This document shows, piece by piece, positions 49,778 to 58,781 of a DNA stretch of 64,000 nt. The notes beneath the pieces are model-generated. The model saw only the letters and a program-made list of their open reading frames with translations, did no database searches and was not told the DNA's origin. Numbering within the stretch: position 1 is the stretch's first letter; every line of letters begins with the position of its first letter. The position numbers and the translations under genes were made by a program. The DNA lies in NCBI RefSeq assembly GCF_016918855.1, contig NZ_JADKYB010000006.1, positions 186,001-250,000 on the forward strand, written 5' to 3'. The DNA is from Actinacidiphila acididurans. Lineage in GTDB: Bacteria; Actinomycetota; Actinomycetes; Streptomycetales; Streptomycetaceae.

Positions 49778-50887
49778 TCAACGCGCGCCCGGGCCCGGTC
49801 CCAGGTCCTTGGCGTCCGGCATGGGCGCCGGCTCGCGCTCCAGGTTCTCGTGCCAGCGGCCGGGCGCCGGCGCGGTGGCCACCCGGGGCAGCGCGTAGGG
49901 GTGTTCGGCGCGCAGCCAGTCGATGAGCTGCTCGCGCACGATGCAGCGCAGGTTGAAGATGTCGTCCGAGTCCTTGGCGGTCACCAGGGCCCGTACCTGG
50001 ATGGTGGTCGGTGTGGTGTCGATCACCACCAGGCCCCAGGCCCGGCGGTCCCACTCGCCGGTCTGCTCCAGGATCTCCAGCAGCCGCTTGCGCATCAGGT
50101 CCACCGGGGTCGCGTGGTCCAGGTGGAAGAACACCGTGCCGGTCATCCGCGGGTCGCCGCGGGACCAGTTCTCGAACGGCCTGCTGGTGAAGTACGACAC
50201 CGGCATGGTGATCCGCCGCTCGTCCCAGGTGCGCACGATCAGGTAGGTCAGGGTGATCTCCTCGACCGTCCCCCACTCGCCGTCCACCACCACGGTGTCG
50301 CCGATCCGCACCACGTCGCCGAAGGCGATCTGCAGCCCGGCGAAGAGGTTGCTCAGCGTCGCCTGTGCGGCGACACCGGCGACCACGCCGATGATGCCCG
50401 CCGACGCCAGCATCGAGGCGCCGACGGTGCGCATCTCCGGGAAGGTGAACAGCATCGAGGCCGCCGCGATCACGCCCACGATCGCGGTGAACACCCGCTG
50501 GATCAGCGTGGACTGGGTGCGCAGCCGGCGTATCTTCGGGATGTCGCGGGAGGTCGACGCGTACCGCGCGTAGCCGGAGTCGATGACCGCGGCGGCCATC
50601 CGTACCACCAGCCAGGCGGTCGCGGCGATCAGCACCAGGGTCAGTGCCTGGCCGACCGCGGCGTCGTGGGTGTGGGCCAGCCGGGTCGCCCGGTAGGCGC
50701 CGCGCAGCAGGCCGGAACACAGCACCACCTGCAACGGCAGCCGACAGCGTCGCAGGAGGCCCCACAACGGGGTCTCCGGGTGCCGGGAGTCGACAGCGCG
50801 CAGGAAGCGGTCGACGGCCCAGCCGACGACCAGGGTCACCAGGACCGCCCCTCCTACCACTACGACCGGCCGCAACGCGCTTTCCAT
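49778..50887 (-). CDS. MscS-family small-conductance mechanosensitive channel
   Basis: A 369-residue channel protein: four or five N-terminal helices, the pore-lining helix region around VGASMLASAGIIGVVAGVAAQATLSNLFAG (in parts), and the beta domain beginning IAFGDVVRIGDTVVVDGEWGTVEEITLTY. The MscS domain opens under membrane tension and protects against osmotic shock. It converges on the antiporter gene and is divergent from the hydrolase gene. A Pro/Ala-rich tail follows the C-terminal alpha-beta domain. Confidence 0.94.
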   Translation of the reverse strand: MESALRPVVVVGGAVLVTLVVGWAVDRFLRAVDSRHPETPLWGLLRRCRLPLQVVLCSGLLRGAYRATRLAHTHDAAVGQALTLVLIAATAWLVVRMAAAVIDSGYARYASTSRDIPKIRRLRTQSTLIQRVFTAIVGVIAAASMLFTFPEMRTVGASMLASAGIIGVVAGVAAQATLSNLFAGLQIAFGDVVRIGDTVVVDGEWGTVEEITLTYLIVRTWDERRITMPVSYFTSRPFENWSRGDPRMTGTVFFHLDHATPVDLMRKRLLEILEQTGEWDRRAWGLVVIDTTPTTIQVRALVTAKDSDDIFNLRCIVREQLIDWLRAEHPYALPRVATAPAPGRWHENLEREPAPMPDAKDLGPGPGAR

Positions 50888-50958
50888 GGGTCACCTCGCT
50901 CTGCTGGGGGCTGGCACCATGGTGCTCCGCGTACCCGATCCCAGGCGAGGACAGCCCT

Positions 50959-51534
50959 GTGACAATCGTCCTGTTCCATTCGATGTACGGCTTGCGACCG
51001 GCGGTTCTGGCCGCCGCGGACCGGCTGCGTGCGGCAGGTCACACCGTGCACGTGCCCGACCTCTTCGACGGCCGCACCACCGACGACGCCGAGGAGGGCA
51101 CCCGGATCAAGGACGAGATCGGGCGAGAGGAACTGCTGCGCCGGGCGGTCGCCGCCGCAGCGCCGCTGTCCGCGCAGGGCCTGGTCTACGCCGGCTTCTC
51201 GCTCGGCGGCTCGGTGGCGCAGAACCTGGCCCTCGGCGACGAGCGCGCCCGCGGCCTGCTCCTGCTGCACGGCACCTCGGACATCGCCGAGGACGCCGCC
51301 ACCGACATCCCGGTCCAGCTCCATGTCGCCGACCCCGACCCCTTCGAGACCGACGACTGGCTGAACGCCTGGTATCTGCGGATGCGCAAGGCCGGCGCGG
51401 ACGTCGAGATCCACCGCTACCGCGGCGCCGGCCATATGTTCACCGACCCGGACCTGCCCGACTACGACGCCGAGGCGGCCGAACGCGCCTGGGCCGTCGC
51501 CCTGGACTTCCTGGCCGAGGTCTCGGGGGACTGA
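50959..51534 (+). CDS. Dienelactone hydrolase-like alpha/beta hydrolase
   Basis: A 191-residue alpha/beta hydrolase of the DLH family. The nucleophile elbow is GFSLGG, so it uses serine where classical dienelactone hydrolase has cysteine. The remaining triad is likely the Asp in VADPDP and the His in GAGHMFTDP. The substrate is unknown; Ser in place of Cys suggests an esterase-like activity. GAGGACAG precedes the GTG. The longer upstream frame overlaps the mscS gene on the other strand and is rejected. Confidence 0.88.
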   Translation: MTIVLFHSMYGLRPAVLAAADRLRAAGHTVHVPDLFDGRTTDDAEEGTRIKDEIGREELLRRAVAAAAPLSAQGLVYAGFSLGGSVAQNLALGDERARGLLLLHGTSDIAEDAATDIPVQLHVADPDPFETDDWLNAWYLRMRKAGADVEIHRYRGAGHMFTDPDLPDYDAEAAERAWAVALDFLAEVSGD

Positions 51535-51586
51535 GTCGCCACGGAGCGGGCGGAAAGAGCAGCGGGCGGAGAGAGAGGTACGGGCC

Positions 51587-51618
51587 GGGGCCGGCCGGGG
51601 GGAGGTCCGGCCGGCCCC
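51587..51618. terminator. Bidirectional terminator
   Basis: A perfect 12-bp stem (GGGGCCGGCCGG with CCGGCCGGCCCC) and an 8-nt loop between the convergent hydrolase and thioredoxin-like genes. Confidence 0.75.
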
Positions 51619-51629
51619 GCCCGCACCGG

Positions 51630-52421
51630 CTACTTCTTGGCGCCGAGCGCCTGGTCGATCTCGCTCGTCACGTTGTCGGCCGTCAACTGCTTGCCGTTGA
51701 ACACGATCGTGGGCGTCGCCTGGATGCCGGCCTTGTTGAAGGCGTCGGCGCTGTCCAGCGCCCACTTGTCGTAGGTGCCGTTCTTCACCGCGGTCTGGAA
51801 GGCGGTGTTCGACTTCAGGGCCGGCACCAGGTCGGCGATCGACAGCACATGGGAGTCGCTGGCGAACAGGTCCGGGCCGGACTCGTCCGGGTGGTGCGCG
51901 GTGGAGTAGAGCAGGGTGTGGAACTGCACGAAGGCGTCGGTGCTCACGTTGACCGCCGCGCCCACCGCGCTCAGCGCGTTCTTCGAGCCGGTGCCCTTGA
52001 GGCGGTCGTCCAGGAAGTCGCCGAAGTGGTACGTGATCTTGTACTTCCCGGCCTGCTCGCCCTGGAGGATCGCGGCGCCCTGGGTCTGCTCCAACTGCGC
52101 GCACGCGGGGCAGCGCAGGTCCTCGTACAGGTCCAGGTTGTTCTTGTTGTTCTTGTCGCCCACCACAATGGTGCTGCCGTTGGTGCCCGAGGTGTTGGCC
52201 GGCTGCACCAGCGGCTTCTTCGCCGCGTCCGACCAGTAGCCGGGCTTGTTCATCTGGTTGACGGCGACGGCGACCCCGCCGGCCACCGCCAGCAGCGCCA
52301 CCACGCCGACGCCGACCACCACCTGGCGGCGGACCTTGGAGCGCTTGGCGTCCTTCTCACGCTGCTCCCGCAGCTTTTCGCGGGCGGCGGCCTTGTTGGC
52401 GAGGCTGTTCCTCTGGCTCAT
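51630..52421 (-). CDS. DsbA-like membrane-anchored thioredoxin-fold protein
   Basis: A 263-residue protein with a charged cytosolic start (about 1-32), one helix (33-54) and an extracytoplasmic DsbA/thioredoxin_4 domain. The redox motif is C104-P-A-C107 (YEDLRCPACAQLEQ), and the cis-proline loop is IQATPTIVFNG. It probably forms or swaps disulfides in exported proteins. The gene for a four-helix membrane protein lies upstream in the same direction, 105 nt away, and could be its partner, although no VKOR-type signature is visible in it. Confidence 0.92.
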   Translation of the reverse strand: MSQRNSLANKAAAREKLREQREKDAKRSKVRRQVVVGVGVVALLAVAGGVAVAVNQMNKPGYWSDAAKKPLVQPANTSGTNGSTIVVGDKNNKNNLDLYEDLRCPACAQLEQTQGAAILQGEQAGKYKITYHFGDFLDDRLKGTGSKNALSAVGAAVNVSTDAFVQFHTLLYSTAHHPDESGPDLFASDSHVLSIADLVPALKSNTAFQTAVKNGTYDKWALDSADAFNKAGIQATPTIVFNGKQLTADNVTSEIDQALGAKK

Positions 52422-52526
52422 CGAATACTCCGTGATACGCAGGTACGTCGCGGTGTCCGCGCGCGGGCACGACGCGCCCGGGTCACGCGGAAGGGGAACC
52501 CCCGGAACGGGGGAGGTGCGGATCGC

Positions 52527-53198
52527 TCAGAACGCGAACGGCACCGGGGGACCCCGGCGTACGACGGAGTGGAGCAGTGGCCGGGCGGGAAGCGCCCGGA
52601 AGGTATCGCGTGCGGCCGGGCGCGGACGCGGCAGCCGCGGCGCGGCGGCGGCACGTACCGCGGCCACCGCGAACAGCAGCGGCCGGAAAGCGGTGGCGAC
52701 CACGGCCCGCAGCACCCGCTGCAGCGCGGCCTCGCCCCGGCGCAGCCACCAGGAGGCCAGCAGCCCGACCGACACGTGCAGCGCCAGCAGCAGCCAGGGC
52801 AGCACATTGGACGGCATCTGCGGCGCCGCGCCCTGGAGCGCGGCCAGCCGGACCTGGGCCGGGCTGCCGTGACACATCACGGCCTCGTGGAAGGACCGCC
52901 ACGAGCCGGTCACCGGGCCGCCCGACGGGCCGTAGCACTGCTGCTGCCCGGTGGTGAACAGGGTGTCGACCGCGAGTTCCAGCGGCACCATGAGCCCGGC
53001 GATCGCCCAGAAGCCGCGCTCCTGGCGGCCGCCGAGCACATAGGCGAGCGCGAAAACGCCGGCGAACGCCCCGCCGACCGCGGTCAGCGGCAGCGGGACG
53101 CGCGCCAGCAGCACGTGCGAAGTGGAGGACAGGGTCACGCACAGCGCGGCGAACAGAGCGGCACGCAGTGCCCTCAGCCGCGGTCGCATCGCCTCCAT
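52527..53198 (-). CDS. Integral membrane protein, function unknown
   Basis: A 223-residue protein with about four hydrophobic helices (near 12-31, 36-53, 62-78 and 128-147). It has two cysteine-bearing loop motifs between helices 3 and 4 (GQQQCYGPSG and VMCHGSPAQ) and a Pro/Arg-rich end, LHSVVRRGPPVPF. I do not recognise the family. The two Cys-loops on the probable outer face, together with the adjacent DsbA-like gene, hint at a disulfide or metal role, but this is inference. The ATG at 53198 is chosen from the hydrophobicity profile; a second Met is three codons later. Confidence 0.7.
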   Translation of the reverse strand: MEAMRPRLRALRAALFAALCVTLSSTSHVLLARVPLPLTAVGGAFAGVFALAYVLGGRQERGFWAIAGLMVPLELAVDTLFTTGQQQCYGPSGGPVTGSWRSFHEAVMCHGSPAQVRLAALQGAAPQMPSNVLPWLLLALHVSVGLLASWWLRRGEAALQRVLRAVVATAFRPLLFAVAAVRAAAAPRLPRPRPAARDTFRALPARPLLHSVVRRGPPVPFAF

Positions 53199-53268
53199 GG
53201 CCACAGAGTGTGCCACGCGGACCTGTATATGTGACCTAAAGAGCCGGGAACGGAAGGGACAGGTGCGG

Positions 53269-54606
53269 TCACAGGCCCGGGATCCGGCCATTGCGGAACA
53301 GGTCCACGAAGAGCTGGTGGTCCGCGCGGGCCCGGCGGCCGTAGCCGTGCGCGAAGTCCACCAGCAGCTTCGTGAAGCCGTCCGTGTCGTCCCCGATGGC
53401 CTCGTCGATCGCGGCCTCGGTGGAGAACGGCACCAGGGAGTGGCCGCTCTCGTCGTCCGCGGCCGCGTGCATGGTGGCGGTCGCCCGGCCGAGGTCCGCG
53501 ACCACGGCCTCGATCTGCGCCGGGTCGTCCAGATCCGACCAGTCCAGGTCAACCGCGTACGGCGAGACCTCCGCGACGAGCTGCCCGGTGCCGTCCAGCT
53601 CGGTCCAGCCCAGCCACGGGTCGGCGTGCGCCTGGAGCGCGCGCTGCGAGATCACCGTGCGGTGCCCCTCGTGCCGGAAGTAGCCGCGCACCGCAGGATC
53701 CGTGACGTGCCGCGAGACGGCCGGGGTCTGCCCCTGCTTCATGTAGATCACGACGTCGTTCTCCAGGGCGTCGGTGTGCCCCTCAAGCAGCAGGTTGTAC
53801 GAGGGCAGGCCCGCGCTGCCGATGCCGATCCCGCGCCGGCCCACCACGTCCTTGACCCGCAGGCTGTCCGGCCGCACCCGGTAGGACTGCGGCAGCGTCT
53901 CCAGGTACGCGCCGAAGGCCGCCAGCACCTTCTCCCGGGTCGCCTCGTCCAGCGCGATGGCGCCGCCGCCGGGGCTGAACCGGCGGTCGAAGCCGGCCAC
54001 CTCGGTCATCGAGTCCAGCAGCTCCACCCGGGTGCGCAGCCGGGCGCTGCGCAGCGCGTCCAGCAGCGGGCCGCGCGCGGTGTCCAGGGTCAGCGGTTCC
54101 ACCTGCTCGCCCTTGGCCAGCAGCCCGATCCGTTCCCGGTAGGCCGCCGCGTACACCGTCACCAGGTGCGAGATCACCTCGTCGGCCAGCGCCTTGGTGT
54201 AGCCGATCAGCGCCACCGAGGCGGCGAAGCGCTTCAGGTCCCAGGTGAACGGGCCGACGTAGGCCTCGTCGAAGTCGTTGACGTTGAAGATCAGCCGCCC
54301 ATTGGCGTCGAGGTAGGTACCGAAGTTCTCGGCGTGCAGGTCGCCGTGGATCCACACCCTCGAGGTCTGCTCGGTCAGGAAGGGCCCGGGGTCGCGGTCC
54401 CCCTCGGCCCCCGCGTCCAGGTCGGCGTAGAACAGTGACGCCGTGCCCCGGTAGAAGGCGAACGCGGACGCCGCCATCTTCCGGAACTTCACCCGGAACG
54501 CCGCGGGGTCGGCGGCCAGCAGCTCGCCGAAGGCGGTGTCGAAAACGGACAGGATCGTGTGGGCGCGCGGCGAGTCGGCCGCGGCGCCGGAGGTCTGATC
54601 GGCCAC
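53269..54606 (-). CDS. DUF2252 protein (kinase-like fold)
   Basis: A 445-residue DUF2252 member. RVWIHGDLHAENFGTYLDANG (in parts) and FNVNDFDEAYVGPFTWDLKR resemble the catalytic and metal-binding motifs of aminoglycoside phosphotransferase-like kinases (HGDLHxxN and D-F-D). Other family sequence: KDVVGRRGIGIGSAGLPSYNLLLEG and DVVIYMKQGQTP. The substrate is unknown. The GTG start has TAGGCT 8 nt before it. The frame stays open to within the dnaE leader, but upstream codons lack family match. It is divergent from dnaE. Confidence 0.9.
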   Translation of the reverse strand: MADQTSGAAADSPRAHTILSVFDTAFGELLAADPAAFRVKFRKMAASAFAFYRGTASLFYADLDAGAEGDRDPGPFLTEQTSRVWIHGDLHAENFGTYLDANGRLIFNVNDFDEAYVGPFTWDLKRFAASVALIGYTKALADEVISHLVTVYAAAYRERIGLLAKGEQVEPLTLDTARGPLLDALRSARLRTRVELLDSMTEVAGFDRRFSPGGGAIALDEATREKVLAAFGAYLETLPQSYRVRPDSLRVKDVVGRRGIGIGSAGLPSYNLLLEGHTDALENDVVIYMKQGQTPAVSRHVTDPAVRGYFRHEGHRTVISQRALQAHADPWLGWTELDGTGQLVAEVSPYAVDLDWSDLDDPAQIEAVVADLGRATATMHAAADDESGHSLVPFSTEAAIDEAIGDDTDGFTKLLVDFAHGYGRRARADHQLFVDLFRNGRIPGL

Positions 54607-54730
54607 GGCAGGGGAGCCTACGGCCGGTCGGGCCCGGCTGTCAGACCGGAGTCGTAGACTCACCAGCGCCGCCGGGGAAGCGCCCGCGGCACCCAGCCGA
54701 ATACCGTGCCCGCCGGAGGAGTCGCCGCCC

Positions 54731-57700
54731 GTGACCGACCAGCCCTTCACTCACCTCCACGTCCACACCCAGTACTCGCTGCTGGACGGAGCGGCGAGAT
54801 TGAAGGACATGTTCAAGGCGTGCAACGAGATGGGGATGTCCCATGTCGCCATCACCGACCACGGGAACCTGCACGGCTCGTACGACTTCTTCCACCAGGC
54901 CAAGGCGGCCGGCGTCACCCCGGTGATGGGCATCGAGGCGTATCTGGCGCCGGAGTCGCGCCGCTACACCAAGCCGGTGCGCTGGGGCGCCCCGCACCAG
55001 AAGGGCGACGACGTCTCCGGCGCCGGCGCGTACACCCACATGACCATCTGGGCGCGCAACAGCACCGGCCTGCACAACCTGTTCCGGGCCCAGTCCCGGG
55101 CCTCCTTCGAGGGCTACTTCCGCAAGCCCCGGATGGACCGCGAACTGCTCAGCGAGTACGCGGAAGGCCTGATGGGCACCACCGGCTGCCCCTCCGGCGA
55201 GGTCTCCACCCGGATCCGGCTCGGGCAGATGGACGAGGCGCTCAAGGCGGCCTCCGAGTACCAGGACATCTTCGGCAAGGAGAACTTCTTCGTCGAGATC
55301 ATGGACCACGGCATCGACATCGACCGCCGGGCCCGCGACGGACTGATGGAGATCTCCCGCAAGCTCGGCGCGCCCTTCGTCGTCACGAACGACTCGCACT
55401 ACACGTACGCCCAGGAGGCGTCGGCGCACGACACCCTGCTGTGCATCCAGACCGGCTCGAACCTCTCCGACCCCGACCGGTTCAAGTTCGACGGCTCCGG
55501 CTACTACCTGAAATCGGCCGCCGAGATGTACGCGATCGACTCCTCCGACGCCTGGCAGGAGGGCTGCCGCAACACCCAGCTGCTGATCGCCGACCGCGTC
55601 GACATCGACGGCATGTTCAGCTACAAGAACCTGATGCCGCGCTTCGACGTGCCCGAGGGGTACGACGAGGTGTCCTGGTTCCGCGAGGAGGTCGCCCGCG
55701 GCATGGCCCGGCGCTTCCCGGGCGGCATCCCGGAGGACCGGCAGAAGCTCGCCGAGTACGAGATGGACACCATCATCCAGATGGGGTTCCCCGGGTACTT
55801 CCTCGTCGTCGCCGACTTCATCATGTGGGCCAAGAACAACGGCATCGCGGTCGGCCCCGGCCGTGGCTCGGCGGCCGGCTCGATCGTCGCCTACGCGATG
55901 GGCATCACCGACCTCGACCCGGTGCCGCACGGACTGATCTTCGAGCGGTTCCTCAACCCCGAGCGCATCTCGATGCCCGACGTCGACATCGACTTCGACG
56001 AGCGCAGGCGCGGTGAGGTCATCCGGTACGTGACGGAGAAATACGGCTCCGACAAGGTCGCGCAGATCGCCACCTACGGCACCATCAAGGCCAAGGCCGC
56101 GATCAAGGACTCGGCCCGGGTGCTCGGTTACCCGTTCTCCATGGGCGACCGGATCACCAAGGCCATGCCCGCCGACGTGCTCGGCAAGGGCATCCCGCTG
56201 TCCGGGATCACCGACAAGGACCACCCGCGCTGGAGCGAGGCCGCCGAGGTCCGCGCGATGTACGAGAACGAGCCGGACGTCACCAAGGTGATCGACTCCG
56301 CCCGCGGCATCGAGGGCCTGGTCCGGCAGATGGGCGTGCACGCGGCCGGTGTGATCATGTCCGCCGAGCCGCTGATCGACCACGTGCCGATCTTCTCGCC
56401 CAAGAACGACGGCGCGGTCGTCACCCAGTGGGACTACCCGAGCTGCGAGTCGCTCGGCCTGCTGAAGATGGACTTCCTGGGCCTGCGCAACCTCACGATC
56501 ATGGACGACGCGGTCAAGTCGATCAAGGCCAACAAGGGCATCGACATCGACCTGCTGGCCCTGCCGCTGGACGACCCCAACACCTACGCGCTGCTCAGCC
56601 GGGGCGACACCCTGGGCGTCTTCCAGTTCGACGGCGGCCCCATGCGCTCCCTGCTGCGCATGATGAAGCCCGACAACTTCGAGGACATCTCCGCCGTCTC
56701 GGCCCTGTACCGGCCGGGCCCGATGGGCATGAACTCGCACATCAACTACGCGCTGCGCAAGAACAAGCAGCAGGAGATCACCCCGATCCACCCGGAGCTG
56801 GAGGCGCCGCTCAAGGAGGTCCTGGACATCACCTACGGCCTCATCGTGTACCAGGAGCAGGTGCAGAAGGCCGCCCAGGTGCTGGCCGGCTACAGCCTGG
56901 GCCAGGCCGACCTGCTGCGTCGCGCGATGGGCAAGAAGAAGAAAGAGGTCCTGGACAAGGAGTTCGTCCCCTTCCAGGCGGGCATGCGCGAGCGCGGCTA
57001 CTCCGACGAGGCCATCCAGTCGGTGTGGGACGTGCTGGTCCCCTTCGCCGGCTACGCCTTCAACAAGGCGCACTCCGCCGCCTACGGCCTGGTGTCGTAC
57101 TGGACCGCGTACCTGAAGGCGAACTACCCGGCCGAGTACATGGCCGGCCTGCTCACCTCGGTCAAGGACGACAAGGACAAGATGGCGCTCTACCTCAACG
57201 AGTGCCGCCGGATGGGCATCAAGGTGCTGCCGCCGGACGTCAACGAGTCCAACGCCAACTTCACCCCGCGCGGAGACGACACGATCGTCTTCGGCCTCAC
57301 CGCGGTGCGCAACGTGGGGCAGAACGTGGTGGACTCCGTGGTGGTCACTCGCCGGTCCAAGGGGAAGTACGGCTCCTTCCCCGACTTCCTGGACAAGGTC
57401 GAGCTGGTGGTCTGCAACAAGCGCACCGTCGAGTCGCTGATCAAGGCCGGCGCCTTCGACGAGCTCAAGCACACCCGGCGCGGCCTGACCGAGCACTTCG
57501 AGACCATGATCGACAACGTGGTGCAGGTCAAGCGCAAGGAGGCCGAGGGCCAGTTCGACCTGTTCGGCGGATTCGGCGAGGAATCGGAGGCGGACACCCC
57601 CGCCTTCGGCATGGACGTGGTCTTCTCCGACGTGGAGTGGGACAAGACCTATCTGCTCGCGCAGGAGCGCGAGATGCTCGGCCTGTACGTTTCGGACCAC

Positions 57701-58285
57701 CCGCTGTTCGGCATCGAGCACGTCCTCAACGACAAGACGGACGCCTCCATCGCCGCACTGGCCGGCGACTACGCCGACGGCGCGATCGTCACCATCGGCG
57801 GCATCATCTCCGGCCTGCAGCGCAAGATGACCAAGCAGGGCAACGCCTGGGCCATCGCCACCGTGGAGGACCTGGCCGGTTCGGTGGACTGCATGTTCTT
57901 CCCCGCCACCTACCAGCTCGTGTCCACCCAACTGGTGGAGGACGCGGTGGTGTTCGTCAAGGGCCGGCTGGACAAGCGCGAGGACGTGCCCCGCCTGGTG
58001 GCGATGGAGCTCACCGTCCCCGATCTGACCGACGTCGGCGCCAACGCGCCCGTGATGATCTCCATCCCGACCGTCAAGGTCACCCCGCCGCTGGTGGCCC
58101 GGCTCGGCGAGGTGCTGGACAGCCACCGGGGCAACACCGAGGTACGGGTGCGGTTGCAGGGCGCGCGCACCACCACGGTGCTGCGGCTGGACCGGCACCG
58201 GGTGACCGCCGACCCCTCGCTCTTCGGCGACCTCAAGGCGCTGCTCGGCCCGGCGTGCCTGGGCGCGGGCCAGCAGGCCGGCTGA
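54731..58285 (+). CDS. dnaE: DNA polymerase III alpha subunit DnaE1
   Basis: Main replicative polymerase. In 1184 residues: PHP domain (FTHLHVHTQYSLLDGA at the N-terminus), catalytic aspartates in PDVDIDFD (D417 and D419 by position), fingers and thumb domains with RRAMGKKKKEVL and FNKAHSAAYGLVSYWTAYLK, the beta-clamp motif QFDLF (941-945), then an OB-fold domain (GAIVTIGGIISGLQ). Length is normal for the housekeeping actinobacterial DnaE1. GGAGGAG precedes the GTG. A strong hairpin follows the stop. Confidence 0.98.
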   Translation: MTDQPFTHLHVHTQYSLLDGAARLKDMFKACNEMGMSHVAITDHGNLHGSYDFFHQAKAAGVTPVMGIEAYLAPESRRYTKPVRWGAPHQKGDDVSGAGAYTHMTIWARNSTGLHNLFRAQSRASFEGYFRKPRMDRELLSEYAEGLMGTTGCPSGEVSTRIRLGQMDEALKAASEYQDIFGKENFFVEIMDHGIDIDRRARDGLMEISRKLGAPFVVTNDSHYTYAQEASAHDTLLCIQTGSNLSDPDRFKFDGSGYYLKSAAEMYAIDSSDAWQEGCRNTQLLIADRVDIDGMFSYKNLMPRFDVPEGYDEVSWFREEVARGMARRFPGGIPEDRQKLAEYEMDTIIQMGFPGYFLVVADFIMWAKNNGIAVGPGRGSAAGSIVAYAMGITDLDPVPHGLIFERFLNPERISMPDVDIDFDERRRGEVIRYVTEKYGSDKVAQIATYGTIKAKAAIKDSARVLGYPFSMGDRITKAMPADVLGKGIPLSGITDKDHPRWSEAAEVRAMYENEPDVTKVIDSARGIEGLVRQMGVHAAGVIMSAEPLIDHVPIFSPKNDGAVVTQWDYPSCESLGLLKMDFLGLRNLTIMDDAVKSIKANKGIDIDLLALPLDDPNTYALLSRGDTLGVFQFDGGPMRSLLRMMKPDNFEDISAVSALYRPGPMGMNSHINYALRKNKQQEITPIHPELEAPLKEVLDITYGLIVYQEQVQKAAQVLAGYSLGQADLLRRAMGKKKKEVLDKEFVPFQAGMRERGYSDEAIQSVWDVLVPFAGYAFNKAHSAAYGLVSYWTAYLKANYPAEYMAGLLTSVKDDKDKMALYLNECRRMGIKVLPPDVNESNANFTPRGDDTIVFGLTAVRNVGQNVVDSVVVTRRSKGKYGSFPDFLDKVELVVCNKRTVESLIKAGAFDELKHTRRGLTEHFETMIDNVVQVKRKEAEGQFDLFGGFGEESEADTPAFGMDVVFSDVEWDKTYLLAQEREMLGLYVSDHPLFGIEHVLNDKTDASIAALAGDYADGAIVTIGGIISGLQRKMTKQGNAWAIATVEDLAGSVDCMFFPATYQLVSTQLVEDAVVFVKGRLDKREDVPRLVAMELTVPDLTDVGANAPVMISIPTVKVTPPLVARLGEVLDSHRGNTEVRVRLQGARTTTVLRLDRHRVTADPSLFGDLKALLGPACLGAGQQAG

Positions 58286-58292
58286 GAACGCG

Positions 58293-58329
58293 GTGCGGGG
58301 GTGCCCCCGGGGAGGGGGCACCCCCGCAC
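58293..58329. terminator. Terminator after dnaE
   Basis: A perfect 16-bp stem (GTGCGGGGGTGCCCCC with its complement) and a 5-nt loop. It also lies downstream of the minus-strand small gene and can serve both. Confidence 0.9.
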
Positions 58330-58394
58330 GCTCAATCGCGTGTGCGGCGCGATCAGTTGCCGCTGTGATCGACGGCTGCGATTGATGGCTGCGA

Positions 58395-58556
58395 TCAGTT
58401 GTGGCCGAACCGCTTCTGCTGTCGGCGCGGTGCCTGTGTGGCGGTGGGCATCATGTGGTCCTCGGCCGCCGGGCCGGTCGCGGGCTCCGGGGCCTCGGGG
58501 CGCTGCCGTTCACCGCGCTGATCACGCTGTCGGTTCTGGTTCCTGTTCTTAGCCAC
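58395..58556 (-). CDS. Small Arg/Gln-rich protein ending in RFGHN
   Basis: A 53-residue protein: VAKNRNQNRQRDQRGERQRP at the start, an acidic Pro/Ala middle, and the end RQQKRFGHN. CTAGGAAGG stands about 8 nt before the GTG. I recall similar tiny proteins with an N-terminal MAKNRNQNRQ and a C-terminal QKRFGHN in other streptomycetes, which supports a real gene in spite of its size. No cysteine, no helix long enough for a membrane span; probably disordered and nucleic-acid-binding by charge. Function unknown. The rest of 58330-58781 shows nothing else. Confidence 0.75.
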   Translation of the reverse strand: MAKNRNQNRQRDQRGERQRPEAPEPATGPAAEDHMMPTATQAPRRQQKRFGHN

Positions 58557-58781
58557 GATCGTGCCTTCCTAGTGAGGGGATAGTGGCCGATGGGCCGCAT
58601 TCAGACTTGCATGCGAGTACGAAGCACGCATTTCGGGCAGTTGGTGGGGTGAGGGCCGGACAACGAGTGAGCCACGCCACGCCGATGATCGCGTTCCTGG
58701 CGCTAACCCCCGTGCATTCGGGCAGACTCGGGGGAACCCGCGACCGGCCGGTGGCGGCGGACGACCGGAGGAGGTGCGGGA

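Noticed and set aside
54641..58321. A 1226-residue open frame antisense to dnaE (and similar long frames opposite ftsI, murD, ileS and the transglutaminase gene)
   Set aside because: High GC removes stop codons from the other frames. These translations are His/Arg/Val/Gly-biased and match no family, while the opposite strand encodes a full known protein.
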